From contig DATIYN010000196.1 in the NCBI GenBank assembly GCA_035517595.1, positions 1-15,231 on the forward strand: a stretch of DNA of 15,231 nt, given 5' to 3'. Source of the stretch: RBG-16-66-20 sp035517595 (GTDB lineage Bacteria; Pseudomonadota; Gammaproteobacteria; Burkholderiales; SG8-39). Position numbers and translations under genes: made by a program. A model generated the notes under the pieces. The model was not told where the DNA came from and did not search any database. It saw only the letters and a list, made by a program, of their open reading frames with translations. Positions 7,162 through 14,482 of the stretch are shown piece after piece. Each line of letters starts with the position of its first letter. The first letter of the stretch is position 1.

Positions 7162-7216
7162 GTTTTTCCTCCTCTTCCTCAGCGCGAGCATAAACCGGGG
7201 CTATACTTTCGGCACC
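7162..7216. promoter_or_regulatory. Divergent promoter region between the Bug gene and the CoA operon
   Basis: These 55 bp must hold both start regions. Toward the Bug gene, the minus strand has GAGGAGG (about 7168-7174) as ribosome-binding site and TATGCT (7187-7192) as a possible -10. Toward the acyl-CoA synthetase, the plus strand has TATACT at 7202-7207. Neither has a good -35 hexamer, so an activator or another sigma factor may be involved. I see no clear palindromic operator. Confidence 0.45.
7202..7207 (+). promoter_or_regulatory. Candidate -10 element of the CoA operon
   Basis: TATACT sits only 9 nt before the ATG at 7217. Transcription starting at the usual distance would begin at about 7214-7217, giving almost no leader. 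No Shine-Dalgarno sequence lies between it and the ATG, which fits a leaderless or near-leaderless message. Confidence 0.4.
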
Positions 7217-8863
7217 ATGAATCTGCGGGCCAGCGCCTTCGAGACCGACCTCGACAGGAACCCGGCCAATTACGCGCCGCTCACGCCGCTGCAGTTCCTG
7301 GAGCGCGCGGCGGCGGTCTATCCGAAGCGCGCCTCGGTGATCCACGGCGCGCGCCGCTTCGCCTGGCAGGAGACCTACGCGCGCTGCCGCCGGCTCGCCT
7401 CCGCGCTGTCGCGGCGCGGCATCGGCGCGGGCGACACCGTGGCGGTGATGCTCGCCAACACGCCGGAGATGTACGAATGCCATTTCGGCGTGCCGATGGC
7501 GGGCGCCGTGCTCAACACGCTGAACACCCGCCTGGACGCCGAGGCGATCGCCTTCATGCTGCAGCACGGCGAGGCGAAGCTGCTGATCACGGACCGGGAG
7601 TTCTCGCCGACCGTGAAGGGCGCGCTCGCGAAGCTGAAGGCGCGGCCGGCGGTCGTCGACGTGGACGATCCGGAGTACGCGGGCGCGGGCGAACGCCTGG
7701 GCACGAAGACCTACGAGGAGCTGCTCGCGGAGGGCGATCCCGCGTTCGAGTGGAAGCGCCCGGCCGACGAGTGGAACGCGATCTCGCTCAACTACACCTC
7801 GGGCACAACGGGCGACCCGAAGGGCGTGGTCTACCACCATCGTGGCGCTTATCTCAACGCCGTCTGCAACATCGTTACCTGGGGCATGCCGCAGCACTCG
7901 GTCTACCTCTGGACGCTGCCGATGTTCCACTGCAACGGCTGGTGCTTTCCCTGGACCATGGCGGCGAACGCGGGGACGAATGTCTGTTTGCGCAAGGTCG
8001 AAGCGGGGTTGATTTTCAATCTCATCAAGAAACACCGTGTGACGCACTATTGCGGCGCTCCGATCGTCCACTCGACCCTGATCAATGCGCCGGAGGCCAT
8101 GAAGTCAGGCGTCGAGCACAAGGTGCACGGCATGGTCGCGGCCGCGGCGCCCCCTGCGGCGATGATCGAGGGCATGGAGAAGCTCGGCTTCGACCTGGTG
8201 CACGTCTACGGGCTCACCGAGGTCTACGGGCCGGCGACGGTGTGCGCAAAGCACGAGGAATGGCAGGAGGTCGACATCGGCGAGCGCACGCGGCTGAACG
8301 GCCGCCAGGGCGTGCGCTACCTCATGGAAGAGGGCCTCGACGTGATGGACCCGGAGACGCTGAAGCCGGTGCCCGCCGACGGCGAGACCATGGGCGAGAT
8401 CATGTTCCGCGGCAACATCACCATGAAGGGCTACCTGAAGAATCCCTCCGCGACGCAAAAGGCGTTCGCGGGCGGCTGGTTCCACTCCGGCGACCTCGCG
8501 GTCAAGCAGCCCGACGGCTACGTGAAGATCAAGGACCGCTCCAAGGACATCATCATCTCGGGCGGCGAGAACATCTCCTCGCTGGAAGTCGAGGACGTGC
8601 TCTACCGGCATCCCGCGGTGGTGGGCGCGGCGGTGGTCGCGATGCCCGACCGGAAATGGGGCGAGACGCCCTGCGCGTTCGTCGAATTGAAGCCGGACGC
8701 CAAGGTGAAGGAGCAGGAAATCATCGAGTTCTGCCGGCAGCACATGGCGAAGTTCAAGGCGCCGCGCGCAGTGGTGTTCGGCGAGCTGCCCAAGACCTCG
8801 ACCGGAAAGATCCAGAAGTTCGTGCTGCGCGAGAAGGCGAAGTCCGCTTCCGCGATCGAGTAA
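7217..8863 (+). CDS. AMP-forming acyl-CoA synthetase (fatty-acid/short-acid CoA ligase family)
   Basis: The enzyme makes an acyl-AMP from a carboxylic acid and ATP, then transfers the acyl group to CoA. All ANL-family core motifs are present in the 548-residue product: YTSGTTGDPKG (193-203) phosphate loop, YGLTE (331-335), WFHSGD (421-426), the hinge DRSKD (440-444) and STGKIQK (528-534) with the adenylation Lys531. The FHCNGW segment (His238, Trp242) is shared with plant AAE-type ligases and, as I recall, with DmdB 3-methylmercaptopropionate-CoA ligases, so the substrate may be a short or medium chain acid. No dmdA is seen in the window. The ATG at 7217 gives the conserved N-terminus; an in-frame ATG at 7148 would add 23 residues that overlap the divergent gene's start. 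It is the first gene of an eight-gene run; the crotonase gene follows after 9 bp. Confidence 0.94.
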   Translation: MNLRASAFETDLDRNPANYAPLTPLQFLERAAAVYPKRASVIHGARRFAWQETYARCRRLASALSRRGIGAGDTVAVMLANTPEMYECHFGVPMAGAVLNTLNTRLDAEAIAFMLQHGEAKLLITDREFSPTVKGALAKLKARPAVVDVDDPEYAGAGERLGTKTYEELLAEGDPAFEWKRPADEWNAISLNYTSGTTGDPKGVVYHHRGAYLNAVCNIVTWGMPQHSVYLWTLPMFHCNGWCFPWTMAANAGTNVCLRKVEAGLIFNLIKKHRVTHYCGAPIVHSTLINAPEAMKSGVEHKVHGMVAAAAPPAAMIEGMEKLGFDLVHVYGLTEVYGPATVCAKHEEWQEVDIGERTRLNGRQGVRYLMEEGLDVMDPETLKPVPADGETMGEIMFRGNITMKGYLKNPSATQKAFAGGWFHSGDLAVKQPDGYVKIKDRSKDIIISGGENISSLEVEDVLYRHPAVVGAAVVAMPDRKWGETPCAFVELKPDAKVKEQEIIEFCRQHMAKFKAPRAVVFGELPKTSTGKIQKFVLREKAKSASAIE

Positions 8864-8872
8864 GGAGGACCC

Positions 8873-9670
8873 GTGAGCGCCGTCCCCCAATCCGACCAGC
8901 CCGTGCTGCTGCGCGAGGACCGCGACGGCGTCGCGACGCTGACGCTCAACCGGCCGCAGCAGATGAACCTGCTCACGTCCGAAATGCTGGCCGCTTTGCA
9001 GGCTGCCCTGGATGAAATTTCCAGGAATGAAAGCGTGCGCGTGGTGATCCTGGCCGCGACGGGCAAGGGCTTCTGCGCGGGCCACGACCTGAAGGAGATC
9101 CGCGCGCTGAAGGAACTGCCGAAGATCGAGGGCCTGTTCGAGCAGTGCAGCCGCATGATGGCCACCATCCCGAGGCTGCCGCAGCCCGTGATCGCCAAGG
9201 TGCAGGGCGCGGCGGCCGCCGCCGGCTGCCAGCTCGTCGCGCAGTGCGACCTCGCCGTCGCCGCCGACACCGCGAAGTTCGTCACCTCCGGGGTGACCTG
9301 GGGCTTTTTCTGCTCGACGCCGGGCGTCGCCGTCGGCCGGAACCTGCACCGCAAGCACGCGATGGAGATGCTGCTCACGGGCGATCCGATCGGCGCCGAG
9401 CAGGCGCTGCAGTGGGGACTGGTCAACCGCGTGGTGCCCGCGGCGGAGCTCGACGCGGCCACGCAGGCGCTGGCGGCCAAGCTCGCCGCCAAGCCGCCGG
9501 CCACGGTTGCGGCCGGCAAGCGCGGCTTCTACCAGCAGATGGACCAGAGCCTGGAAAAGGCCTACGGCATCGCCGGGAAGATCATTTCGGCGAGCTTCGC
9601 GCACGAGGAGGGGCGCGCCGGCATGGACGCTTTCATCGAGAAGCGCCCGCCGCCCGGTCCGAAGCGGTAG
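8873..9670 (+). CDS. Enoyl-CoA hydratase/isomerase-family protein, ECHDC3-like
   Basis: A 265-residue crotonase-fold protein. It has the FCAGHDLKE motif (67-75, first oxyanion-hole region), the VQGAAAAAGCQLVAQCDLA segment (110-128, second oxyanion hole) and GFFCSTPGV (144-152), which most resembles the ECHDC3 subgroup. In classical enoyl-CoA hydratase two glutamates 20 residues apart do the chemistry; the aligned positions here are Gln120 and Gly140, so ordinary hydratase activity is doubtful. It probably binds an acyl-CoA thioester, with an unassigned reaction. The start is GTG at 8873, 4 nt after AAGGAGG (8862-8868), which itself overlaps the stop of the synthetase gene. The next gene begins immediately after the stop codon. 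Confidence 0.92.
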   Translation: MSAVPQSDQPVLLREDRDGVATLTLNRPQQMNLLTSEMLAALQAALDEISRNESVRVVILAATGKGFCAGHDLKEIRALKELPKIEGLFEQCSRMMATIPRLPQPVIAKVQGAAAAAGCQLVAQCDLAVAADTAKFVTSGVTWGFFCSTPGVAVGRNLHRKHAMEMLLTGDPIGAEQALQWGLVNRVVPAAELDAATQALAAKLAAKPPATVAAGKRGFYQQMDQSLEKAYGIAGKIISASFAHEEGRAGMDAFIEKRPPPGPKR

Positions 9671-10114
9671 ATGGGGCGCTTCTACGACGACTTCGCCGTC
9701 GGCGAGACCTACCGGCACTGGCCCGGCCGCACCATCACCGCGGCCGACAACACCTGGTTCACGCTGCTGACGATGAACCAGCACCCGATCCATTTCGACG
9801 AGGAATACGCGAAGCGCTCGGAGTTCGGCAAGCCGCTCGTCAACAGCACGCTCACGCTGGCGGTGGTGGTCGGCATGAGCGTGCGGGACGTGAGCCAGAA
9901 CGCGGTCGCGAACCTCGGCTGGACCGACATCGCGATGCCGGCGCCGGTGTTCAACGGCGACACGCTGTACGCGGAGTCGACGGTGCTCGAGAAGCGCGGG
10001 TCGAAATCGCGCCCCTCGCAGGGCATCGTCACGGTCGCGACGCGCGCCTGGAAGCAGGACGGCACGACCGTGATGACCTTCAAGCGCTCCATTCTGATAT
10101 CGAAAAGGCCATGA
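9671..10114 (+). CDS. MaoC-like dehydratase, hot-dog fold
   Basis: A 147-residue single hot-dog domain of the MaoC/(R)-hydratase type, which adds water to or removes it from acyl-CoA thioesters. The hydratase-2 motif region reads MNQHPIHFDEEYA (35-47): the catalytic His is kept (His41), while the position usually occupied by Asp holds Asn36. This variant, together with the opening FYDDFAVGETYRHWPGRTIT, resembles the mesaconyl-CoA/methylmalyl-CoA dehydratase-like branch rather than PhaJ. The ATG follows the crotonase stop directly (TAG-ATG), and its stop overlaps the acyl-CoA dehydrogenase start as ATGA. It is likely the operon's true hydration/dehydration step, since the crotonase next to it lacks catalytic glutamates; that is inference. 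Confidence 0.92.
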   Translation: MGRFYDDFAVGETYRHWPGRTITAADNTWFTLLTMNQHPIHFDEEYAKRSEFGKPLVNSTLTLAVVVGMSVRDVSQNAVANLGWTDIAMPAPVFNGDTLYAESTVLEKRGSKSRPSQGIVTVATRAWKQDGTTVMTFKRSILISKRP

Positions 10115-11250
10115 ACGAAGACACGCAGATTCTCGACGCGATCTCGAAATGGCTCGAGCGCGAGGTGCGTCCGAAGGTGCGCGCGCTGGAGAAGAAGGAC
10201 GAATACCCCGAGGCCATGGTCGAGACCATGAAGCAGCTGGGCCTGTTCGGCGCGACCATCCCGCAGGAGTACGGCGGCCTGGGGCTGCCGGCGGCGACCT
10301 ACGCGAAGATCGTGGCGCGCATCTCGGAGGTGTGGATGTCGCTCACGGGCATCTTCAATTCGCACCTCATCATGGCGGCGGCGGTCGCGCGCTTCGGCAC
10401 CGAGGAGCAGAAGCGGCGCTTCCTGCCGAAATTCGCGAGCGGCGAGGTGCGCGGCGGCCTCGCGCTCACCGAGCCCGACTGCGGCACCGACCTGCAGGCG
10501 ATCCGCACGCGCGCGGTGAAGCAGGGCGGCGGTTACGTCATCAACGGCACCAAGACCTGGATCTCGAACGGGATCAAGGGCTCGTGCTTCGCGCTGCTCG
10601 TGAAGACCGACCCCGCCGCGCAGCCGCGCCACAAGGGCATGACGATGTTCCTCGCCGAGAAGGGGCCCGGATTTCGCGTCTCGAAGAAGCTCGAGAAGCT
10701 CGGCTACAAGGGCATCGACTCGGCCGAGCTGGTGTTCGAGGACTACCGCGTGCCGGCGGCGAACCTGATCGGCGGCGAGGAGGGCAAGGGCTTCCGCCAT
10801 GCGGTGGGCGGCCTCGAGCTCGGCCGCATCAACGTCGCCGCGCGCGGCGTGGGCGTGGCGAACGCCGCGCTCGCGGACGCAGTGAAGTACGCGCAGGTGC
10901 GCAAGACCTTCGGCAAGCCGATCTGCGAGCACCAGGCGATCCAGCTCAAGCTCGGAGAGATGGCGACGCGCTGCGAGGCGGCGCGGCTGCTGGTCGAGAA
11001 CGCGGCGCGCGCGTACGACGCGGGCGAGCGCTGCGACATGGAGGCGGGCATGGCGAAGTACTTCGCCTCCGAGGCGGCGCTGGAGAATTCGGTCGAGGCG
11101 GTGCGCATCCACGGCGGCTACGGCTACTCGACCGAGTTCGACGTCGAGCGCTACTACCGCGACGCGCCGCTCATGTGCATCGGCGAAGGCACCAACGAGA
11201 TGCAGCGCATCATCATCGCCAAGCAGCTGATCGCGCGGAACCCGGCCTGA
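10111..11250 (+). CDS. Acyl-CoA dehydrogenase
   Basis: A flavoenzyme that introduces an alpha-beta double bond into an acyl-CoA and passes electrons to ETF. The 379-residue length is standard. Domain order is N-terminal helical, middle beta and C-terminal helical. Family signatures are LALTEPDCGTD (117-127), the FAD-binding KTWISNG (148-154), RKTFGKPICEHQAIQ (264-278) and the C-terminal IHGGYGYSTEFDVERYYRDA. The catalytic base is Glu359 in the IGEGTNE motif, at the MCAD/SCAD-type position. The ATG at 10111 overlaps the MaoC gene stop by 4 bp (ATGA). The substrate chain cannot be assigned; the sequence looks closer to short/branched-chain members than to very-long-chain ones, but this is impressionistic. 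Confidence 0.95.
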   Translation: MNEDTQILDAISKWLEREVRPKVRALEKKDEYPEAMVETMKQLGLFGATIPQEYGGLGLPAATYAKIVARISEVWMSLTGIFNSHLIMAAAVARFGTEEQKRRFLPKFASGEVRGGLALTEPDCGTDLQAIRTRAVKQGGGYVINGTKTWISNGIKGSCFALLVKTDPAAQPRHKGMTMFLAEKGPGFRVSKKLEKLGYKGIDSAELVFEDYRVPAANLIGGEEGKGFRHAVGGLELGRINVAARGVGVANAALADAVKYAQVRKTFGKPICEHQAIQLKLGEMATRCEAARLLVENAARAYDAGERCDMEAGMAKYFASEAALENSVEAVRIHGGYGYSTEFDVERYYRDAPLMCIGEGTNEMQRIIIAKQLIARNPA

Positions 11251-12428
11251 TGCTGCCCCTCGCGGGCGTGCGCATCCTCGCCGTCGAGGTCTACGGCGCG
11301 GGGCCGTTCGGCAGCGCGCACCTGGCCGACCTGGGCGCCGAGGTGATCAAGATCGAGAACCGCGCCACGGGCGGCGACGTCTCGCGCGCCGTGGGGCCGA
11401 CCCTGCTGGGCGAGGAGGACAGCGTCTTCTTCCAGTCGCTCAACCGCAACAAGAAGTCCCTGTGCCTGGACCTCAAGCACCCGCGAGGCCAGGAAATCCT
11501 ACATAGGCTCGCCGCCACGGCAGACGGGTTGATGGGCAATCTGCGGGGCGACCAGCCGGAAAAATTGGGTTTAACTTTTGAAATTCTTTCCAAGATAAAC
11601 CCGAAAATCGTGTGCGCGCACCTCTCGGCCTACGGCCGCGACGGCGCGCGCAAGTCCTGGCCCGGCTACGACTACCTCATGCAGGGCGAGGCGGGCTGGC
11701 TCTACCTGAGCGGCGAGCCCGACGGGCCGCCCGCGCGCATGGGGCTGTCGGTGGTTGACTACTCGACCGGAACGACCTGCGCGCTCGCGCTGCTTGCCGG
11801 CATCCTCGAGGCGCGCCGCACGGGGCGCGGCCGCGACCTCGACGTGTCGCTCTACGACGTGGCGATGCACGAGCTCAATTACCCGGCGGCCTGGTACCTG
11901 AACGACGGCCTGGTCACCGCGCGCGCCCCGCGCTCGGCGCACCCGTTCATCGCGCCGTCGCAGCTGCTGCGCACCCGGGACGGCTGGATCTTCGTGATGG
12001 CGCAGACGCAGCGCTTCTGGGAGCTGCTCTGCGACCAGCTCGGTCGCGCCGATCTCAAGGCGCGGTACCCGGATTTCGCTGCGCGGCGCGAGCACCGGGA
12101 CGAGCTCACGCGCATCCTCGACGCGGAATTTGCCGCGCGCCCGACGCAGGAGTGGCTCGCGAAGCTGCGCGGCACGGTGCCCTGCGGCCCGGTCTACGAC
12201 ATGGCGCAGGCGCTCGAGAACCCGTATTTCCGCGAGCGCGGCGGCGTGCAGGTGTTCGACCATCCCGTCAGGCCCGGCTTCAAGCTCGTCGCGAGCCCGA
12301 TTCGCCTGGACGAGCCGCTGCCCGCGAGCCCCGCGCCCGGGCTCGGGCAGCACACGGAGGAGCTGCTGAGGGAACTGGGCCTGTCGGCGATCGAGATCGC
12401 CGCCCTGAAGAAGGAGAAGGTCGTCTAG
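11250..12428 (+). CDS. CaiB/BaiF family III CoA-transferase (first of a tandem pair)
   Basis: Family III CoA-transferases move CoA between carboxylic acids without ATP, through an aspartyl-CoA intermediate. The 392-residue product starts with the usual LAGVRILAVE strand and HLADLGAEVIKIE (24-36), then RNKKSLCLDLK (66-76). The likely catalytic Asp170 lies in SVVDYSTG. The large domain continues with GILEARRTGRGRDLDVSLYD, and the small domain and C-terminus (SPIRLDEP, GLGQHTEELL) are complete. The ATG at 11250 shares one base with the stop of the dehydrogenase gene. Codons around residues 103-120 are strikingly AT-rich (TTA, ATA, ACT, CTT), unlike the rest. The active-site sequence differs clearly from the next gene, so the two are not a recent duplication. 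Confidence 0.95.
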   Translation: MLPLAGVRILAVEVYGAGPFGSAHLADLGAEVIKIENRATGGDVSRAVGPTLLGEEDSVFFQSLNRNKKSLCLDLKHPRGQEILHRLAATADGLMGNLRGDQPEKLGLTFEILSKINPKIVCAHLSAYGRDGARKSWPGYDYLMQGEAGWLYLSGEPDGPPARMGLSVVDYSTGTTCALALLAGILEARRTGRGRDLDVSLYDVAMHELNYPAAWYLNDGLVTARAPRSAHPFIAPSQLLRTRDGWIFVMAQTQRFWELLCDQLGRADLKARYPDFAARREHRDELTRILDAEFAARPTQEWLAKLRGTVPCGPVYDMAQALENPYFRERGGVQVFDHPVRPGFKLVASPIRLDEPLPASPAPGLGQHTEELLRELGLSAIEIAALKKEKVV

Positions 12429-12431
12429 CGC

Positions 12432-13601
12432 ATGAAGCTCGAGGGCATCCGCGTCGTCGACCTGTCGCTGTTCCTGCCGGGGCCGCTCGCGACGCAGTTC
12501 ATGGCGGACCACGGCGCGGAGGTGGTCAAGGTCGAGTCGGTGGACGAAGGGGAGCCCAACCGCGAGATCGGCGCCAAGCGCGGCGGCGTGAGCGTGTATT
12601 TCGCCAACACGCACCGCGGCAAGAAGAGCCTCGCGCTCAACCTCAAGGCTCCCGAGGGCGTGGAAGTGCTCATGCGCCTCGCCGAGAAGTCCGATGTGCT
12701 GGTCGAGGCTTTCCGTCCGGGCGTCGTGGACCGGCTCGGCATCGGCTACGCGCAGGTCGCGAAGCGCGCGCCGAGGATCGTCTATGCCTCGATCGCCGCC
12801 TTCGGCCAGAGCGGTCCTTATCGCGACCTCGCCGCGCACGACCTCGCGACCGAGGCGATGACCGGCGTGCTGTCGCTCAACCGCGGCGGCGACGGCAGGC
12901 CGGCGATCCCGGCGATCGCGAGCGCCGACATGCTCGCCTCGATGATGACGCTGTCCGGAATCCTGATGGCGCTCCTGCGCCGCAAGGACACCGGCAAGGG
13001 CGACTACCTGGACATGGCGATGGCGGACAGCCTGCTCGCCTGCCTGCCGAACAACATGGGCGTGGCAATGACCCAGCGACGCCAGCCGGACCTGAAGAGC
13101 GAGCGCGCGCTCGGCGGCAACGCGCTGTACGGCATCTACGAGACGAAGGACGGCGATTTCGTCGTGCTCGCGGGGCAGGAGCTCAAGTTCGCGAAGAATC
13201 TGCTCGAGCCGCTCGGACGGCCCGACCTGGTGGAGCTGTGCAAGCTGCCGCCCGGCCCCGGCCAGGATCCCGTGCGCAGCTTCCTGAAGGAAACGTTCCT
13301 GACGAAGACGAAGGCGCAGTGGGTCGCCTGGTTCAAGGGCAGGGACGTCGCGTTCGCGCCGATGAAGACCCTGCCCGAGGTGCTGGAGGACGCGCACTTC
13401 AAGGCGCGTGGCATGGTGCTCAAGGACGAGCGCGGCTGGGACCACCTGGGCGTGCCGATCGCCTTCCGCGGCGAGCCGGCAAGGCCGGGCTTCGATGCGC
13501 CGGCGCACGGCCTGCACTCGCGCGAGATACTGCTCGCGCTCGGCTATGCCGAGGCGGAGATCGCGCGGCTCGCGTCGCGGGGCGTCGTCAAGGGCGCTTG
13601 A
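12432..13601 (+). CDS. CaiB/BaiF family III CoA-transferase (second of a tandem pair)
   Basis: A 389-residue protein of the same family as its upstream neighbour. It shows LEGIRVVDLS (3-12), FMADHGAEVVKVE (23-35), HRGKKSLALNLK (61-72), VEAFRPGVVDRLGIGY (91-106) and the catalytic-position Asp166 in ASADMLAS. In contrast to the first copy it carries the common EAFRPG and QSGPYR motifs of formyl-CoA/crotonobetainyl-CoA transferase relatives. The ATG at 12432 lies 3 nt after the preceding stop, with a purine-rich AAGGAGAAGG stretch 11-20 nt upstream. Its stop overlaps the lipid-kinase start as TTGA. It may act alone on a second acid or pair with its neighbour, as BbsE/BbsF do. Confidence 0.95.
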   Translation: MKLEGIRVVDLSLFLPGPLATQFMADHGAEVVKVESVDEGEPNREIGAKRGGVSVYFANTHRGKKSLALNLKAPEGVEVLMRLAEKSDVLVEAFRPGVVDRLGIGYAQVAKRAPRIVYASIAAFGQSGPYRDLAAHDLATEAMTGVLSLNRGGDGRPAIPAIASADMLASMMTLSGILMALLRRKDTGKGDYLDMAMADSLLACLPNNMGVAMTQRRQPDLKSERALGGNALYGIYETKDGDFVVLAGQELKFAKNLLEPLGRPDLVELCKLPPGPGQDPVRSFLKETFLTKTKAQWVAWFKGRDVAFAPMKTLPEVLEDAHFKARGMVLKDERGWDHLGVPIAFRGEPARPGFDAPAHGLHSREILLALGYAEAEIARLASRGVVKGA

Positions 13602-14482
13602 GCCGGCACCTCGTCATCCTCAACCCGGCGGCCGGCCGCGGGCGCGCGCGCAAGGCGTGGCCGCGCATCGAGCGTGCGTTGCGGGCTTCGGGAATTTCCT
13701 TCGAGGTCGCGGCGACGACCGGGCCCGGCGAGGCCGTGGCGCTCGCGCGCCGGGCCTCGGGCTCATTCGACTGCGTCGTCGCCGCGGGCGGCGATGGCAC
13801 CGTCCACGAGGTGGTCAACGGCCTCATGCGCGCGGGCGCGCGCGCGGCGCTGGGCGTGATCCCGGTCGGCAGCGGAGACGATTTTGAAAAGATGCTTTCG
13901 CCCCGGGACGCGGTAGACCGGCTCCTGAATCAAACGCCCAAGCATTTCGACATCGGCCGCATCGTTGCCGGCTCCGAGCTGCGCTACTTCGCCAACGGGA
14001 TGGACATCGGCTTCGGCGCGCACGGCGCGGCAAACGTGGCGCGCGTGCCGAGGTTCTTCACCGGCTTCGGCGCGTACCTCGGCGCGCTCTTCTTGACGAT
14101 GGTCCGCTACCCGAAGCTCGCCGTCGAATTGCGCGTGGATGACGGGACGGTCGAGCGCATCGCGACCGCGATGACGGCGGCGATGAACGGCACCACCTTC
14201 GGCGGCAGCTTCCGGGTCTGCCCGGAGGCGCGGCCGGACGACGGCCTGCTCGACCTGCTCGTCGTGGATGCGATCGGGCGGCTCTCGATCCTGCAGCTCG
14301 TGCCGAAGATCCTGCGCGGCGCGCACGCGGGCGACCGCCGCCTGCGGATGCTGCGCGCGAAGCGCGTCTCGATCGCGTCGGCCGAGCCCCTGCTCGTGGA
14401 GGCGGACGGCGAGCTCGCGTTCCGCGAGGCAAGCCGGCTCGTGGTCGACCTGCTGCCGGGCGCGCTGCGGGTTCTCGCCTAG
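13598..14482 (+). CDS. YegS/DAG-kinase-family lipid kinase
   Basis: Members phosphorylate diacylglycerol or related lipids at the cytoplasmic membrane face. The 294-residue product has the N-terminal LVILNPAAGRGRA (5-17), the nucleotide-binding GGDGTVHEVVNGL (64-76), GSGDDF (91-96) and the C-terminal PDDGLLDLLVV (213-223) and EADGE (268-272) segments. The second motif is usually GTGNDF; here it has Ser and Asp. The only workable start is TTG at 13598, which overlaps the previous stop as TTGA; AAGGG lies 3 nt upstream. The link of a lipid kinase with a CoA catabolic operon is unexpected; it may simply be co-transcribed. A sphingosine-kinase-like or YegS role is possible, and the lipid substrate is unknown. 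Confidence 0.9.
   Translation: MSRHLVILNPAAGRGRARKAWPRIERALRASGISFEVAATTGPGEAVALARRASGSFDCVVAAGGDGTVHEVVNGLMRAGARAALGVIPVGSGDDFEKMLSPRDAVDRLLNQTPKHFDIGRIVAGSELRYFANGMDIGFGAHGAANVARVPRFFTGFGAYLGALFLTMVRYPKLAVELRVDDGTVERIATAMTAAMNGTTFGGSFRVCPEARPDDGLLDLLVVDAIGRLSILQLVPKILRGAHAGDRRLRMLRAKRVSIASAEPLLVEADGELAFREASRLVVDLLPGALRVLA

Noticed and set aside
7148..7216. Longer acyl-CoA synthetase starting at ATG 7148
   Set aside because: It would begin inside the Bug coding sequence and add 23 non-conserved residues; the ATG at 7217 gives a family-like N-terminus.
5963..8071. 702-codon minus-strand open frame
   Set aside because: It runs across dnaQ, the Bug gene in another frame and the acyl-CoA synthetase; its Arg/Ala/Gly-rich, low-complexity product is a GC-driven shadow.
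6319..9015. 898-codon plus-strand open frame
   Set aside because: It spans the Bug gene antisense and the synthetase out of frame; shadow of high-GC coding.
9145..10110. Acyl-CoA dehydrogenase extended upstream in the same frame
   Set aside because: The upstream part is an out-of-frame reading of the crotonase and MaoC genes; the conserved protein begins at ATG 10111.
11571..13517. 648-codon minus-strand open frame opposite the CoA-transferases
   Set aside because: It is antisense to two well-supported genes, with His/Arg/Leu-rich composition typical of the reverse strand of GC-rich coding sequence and no recognisable domain.
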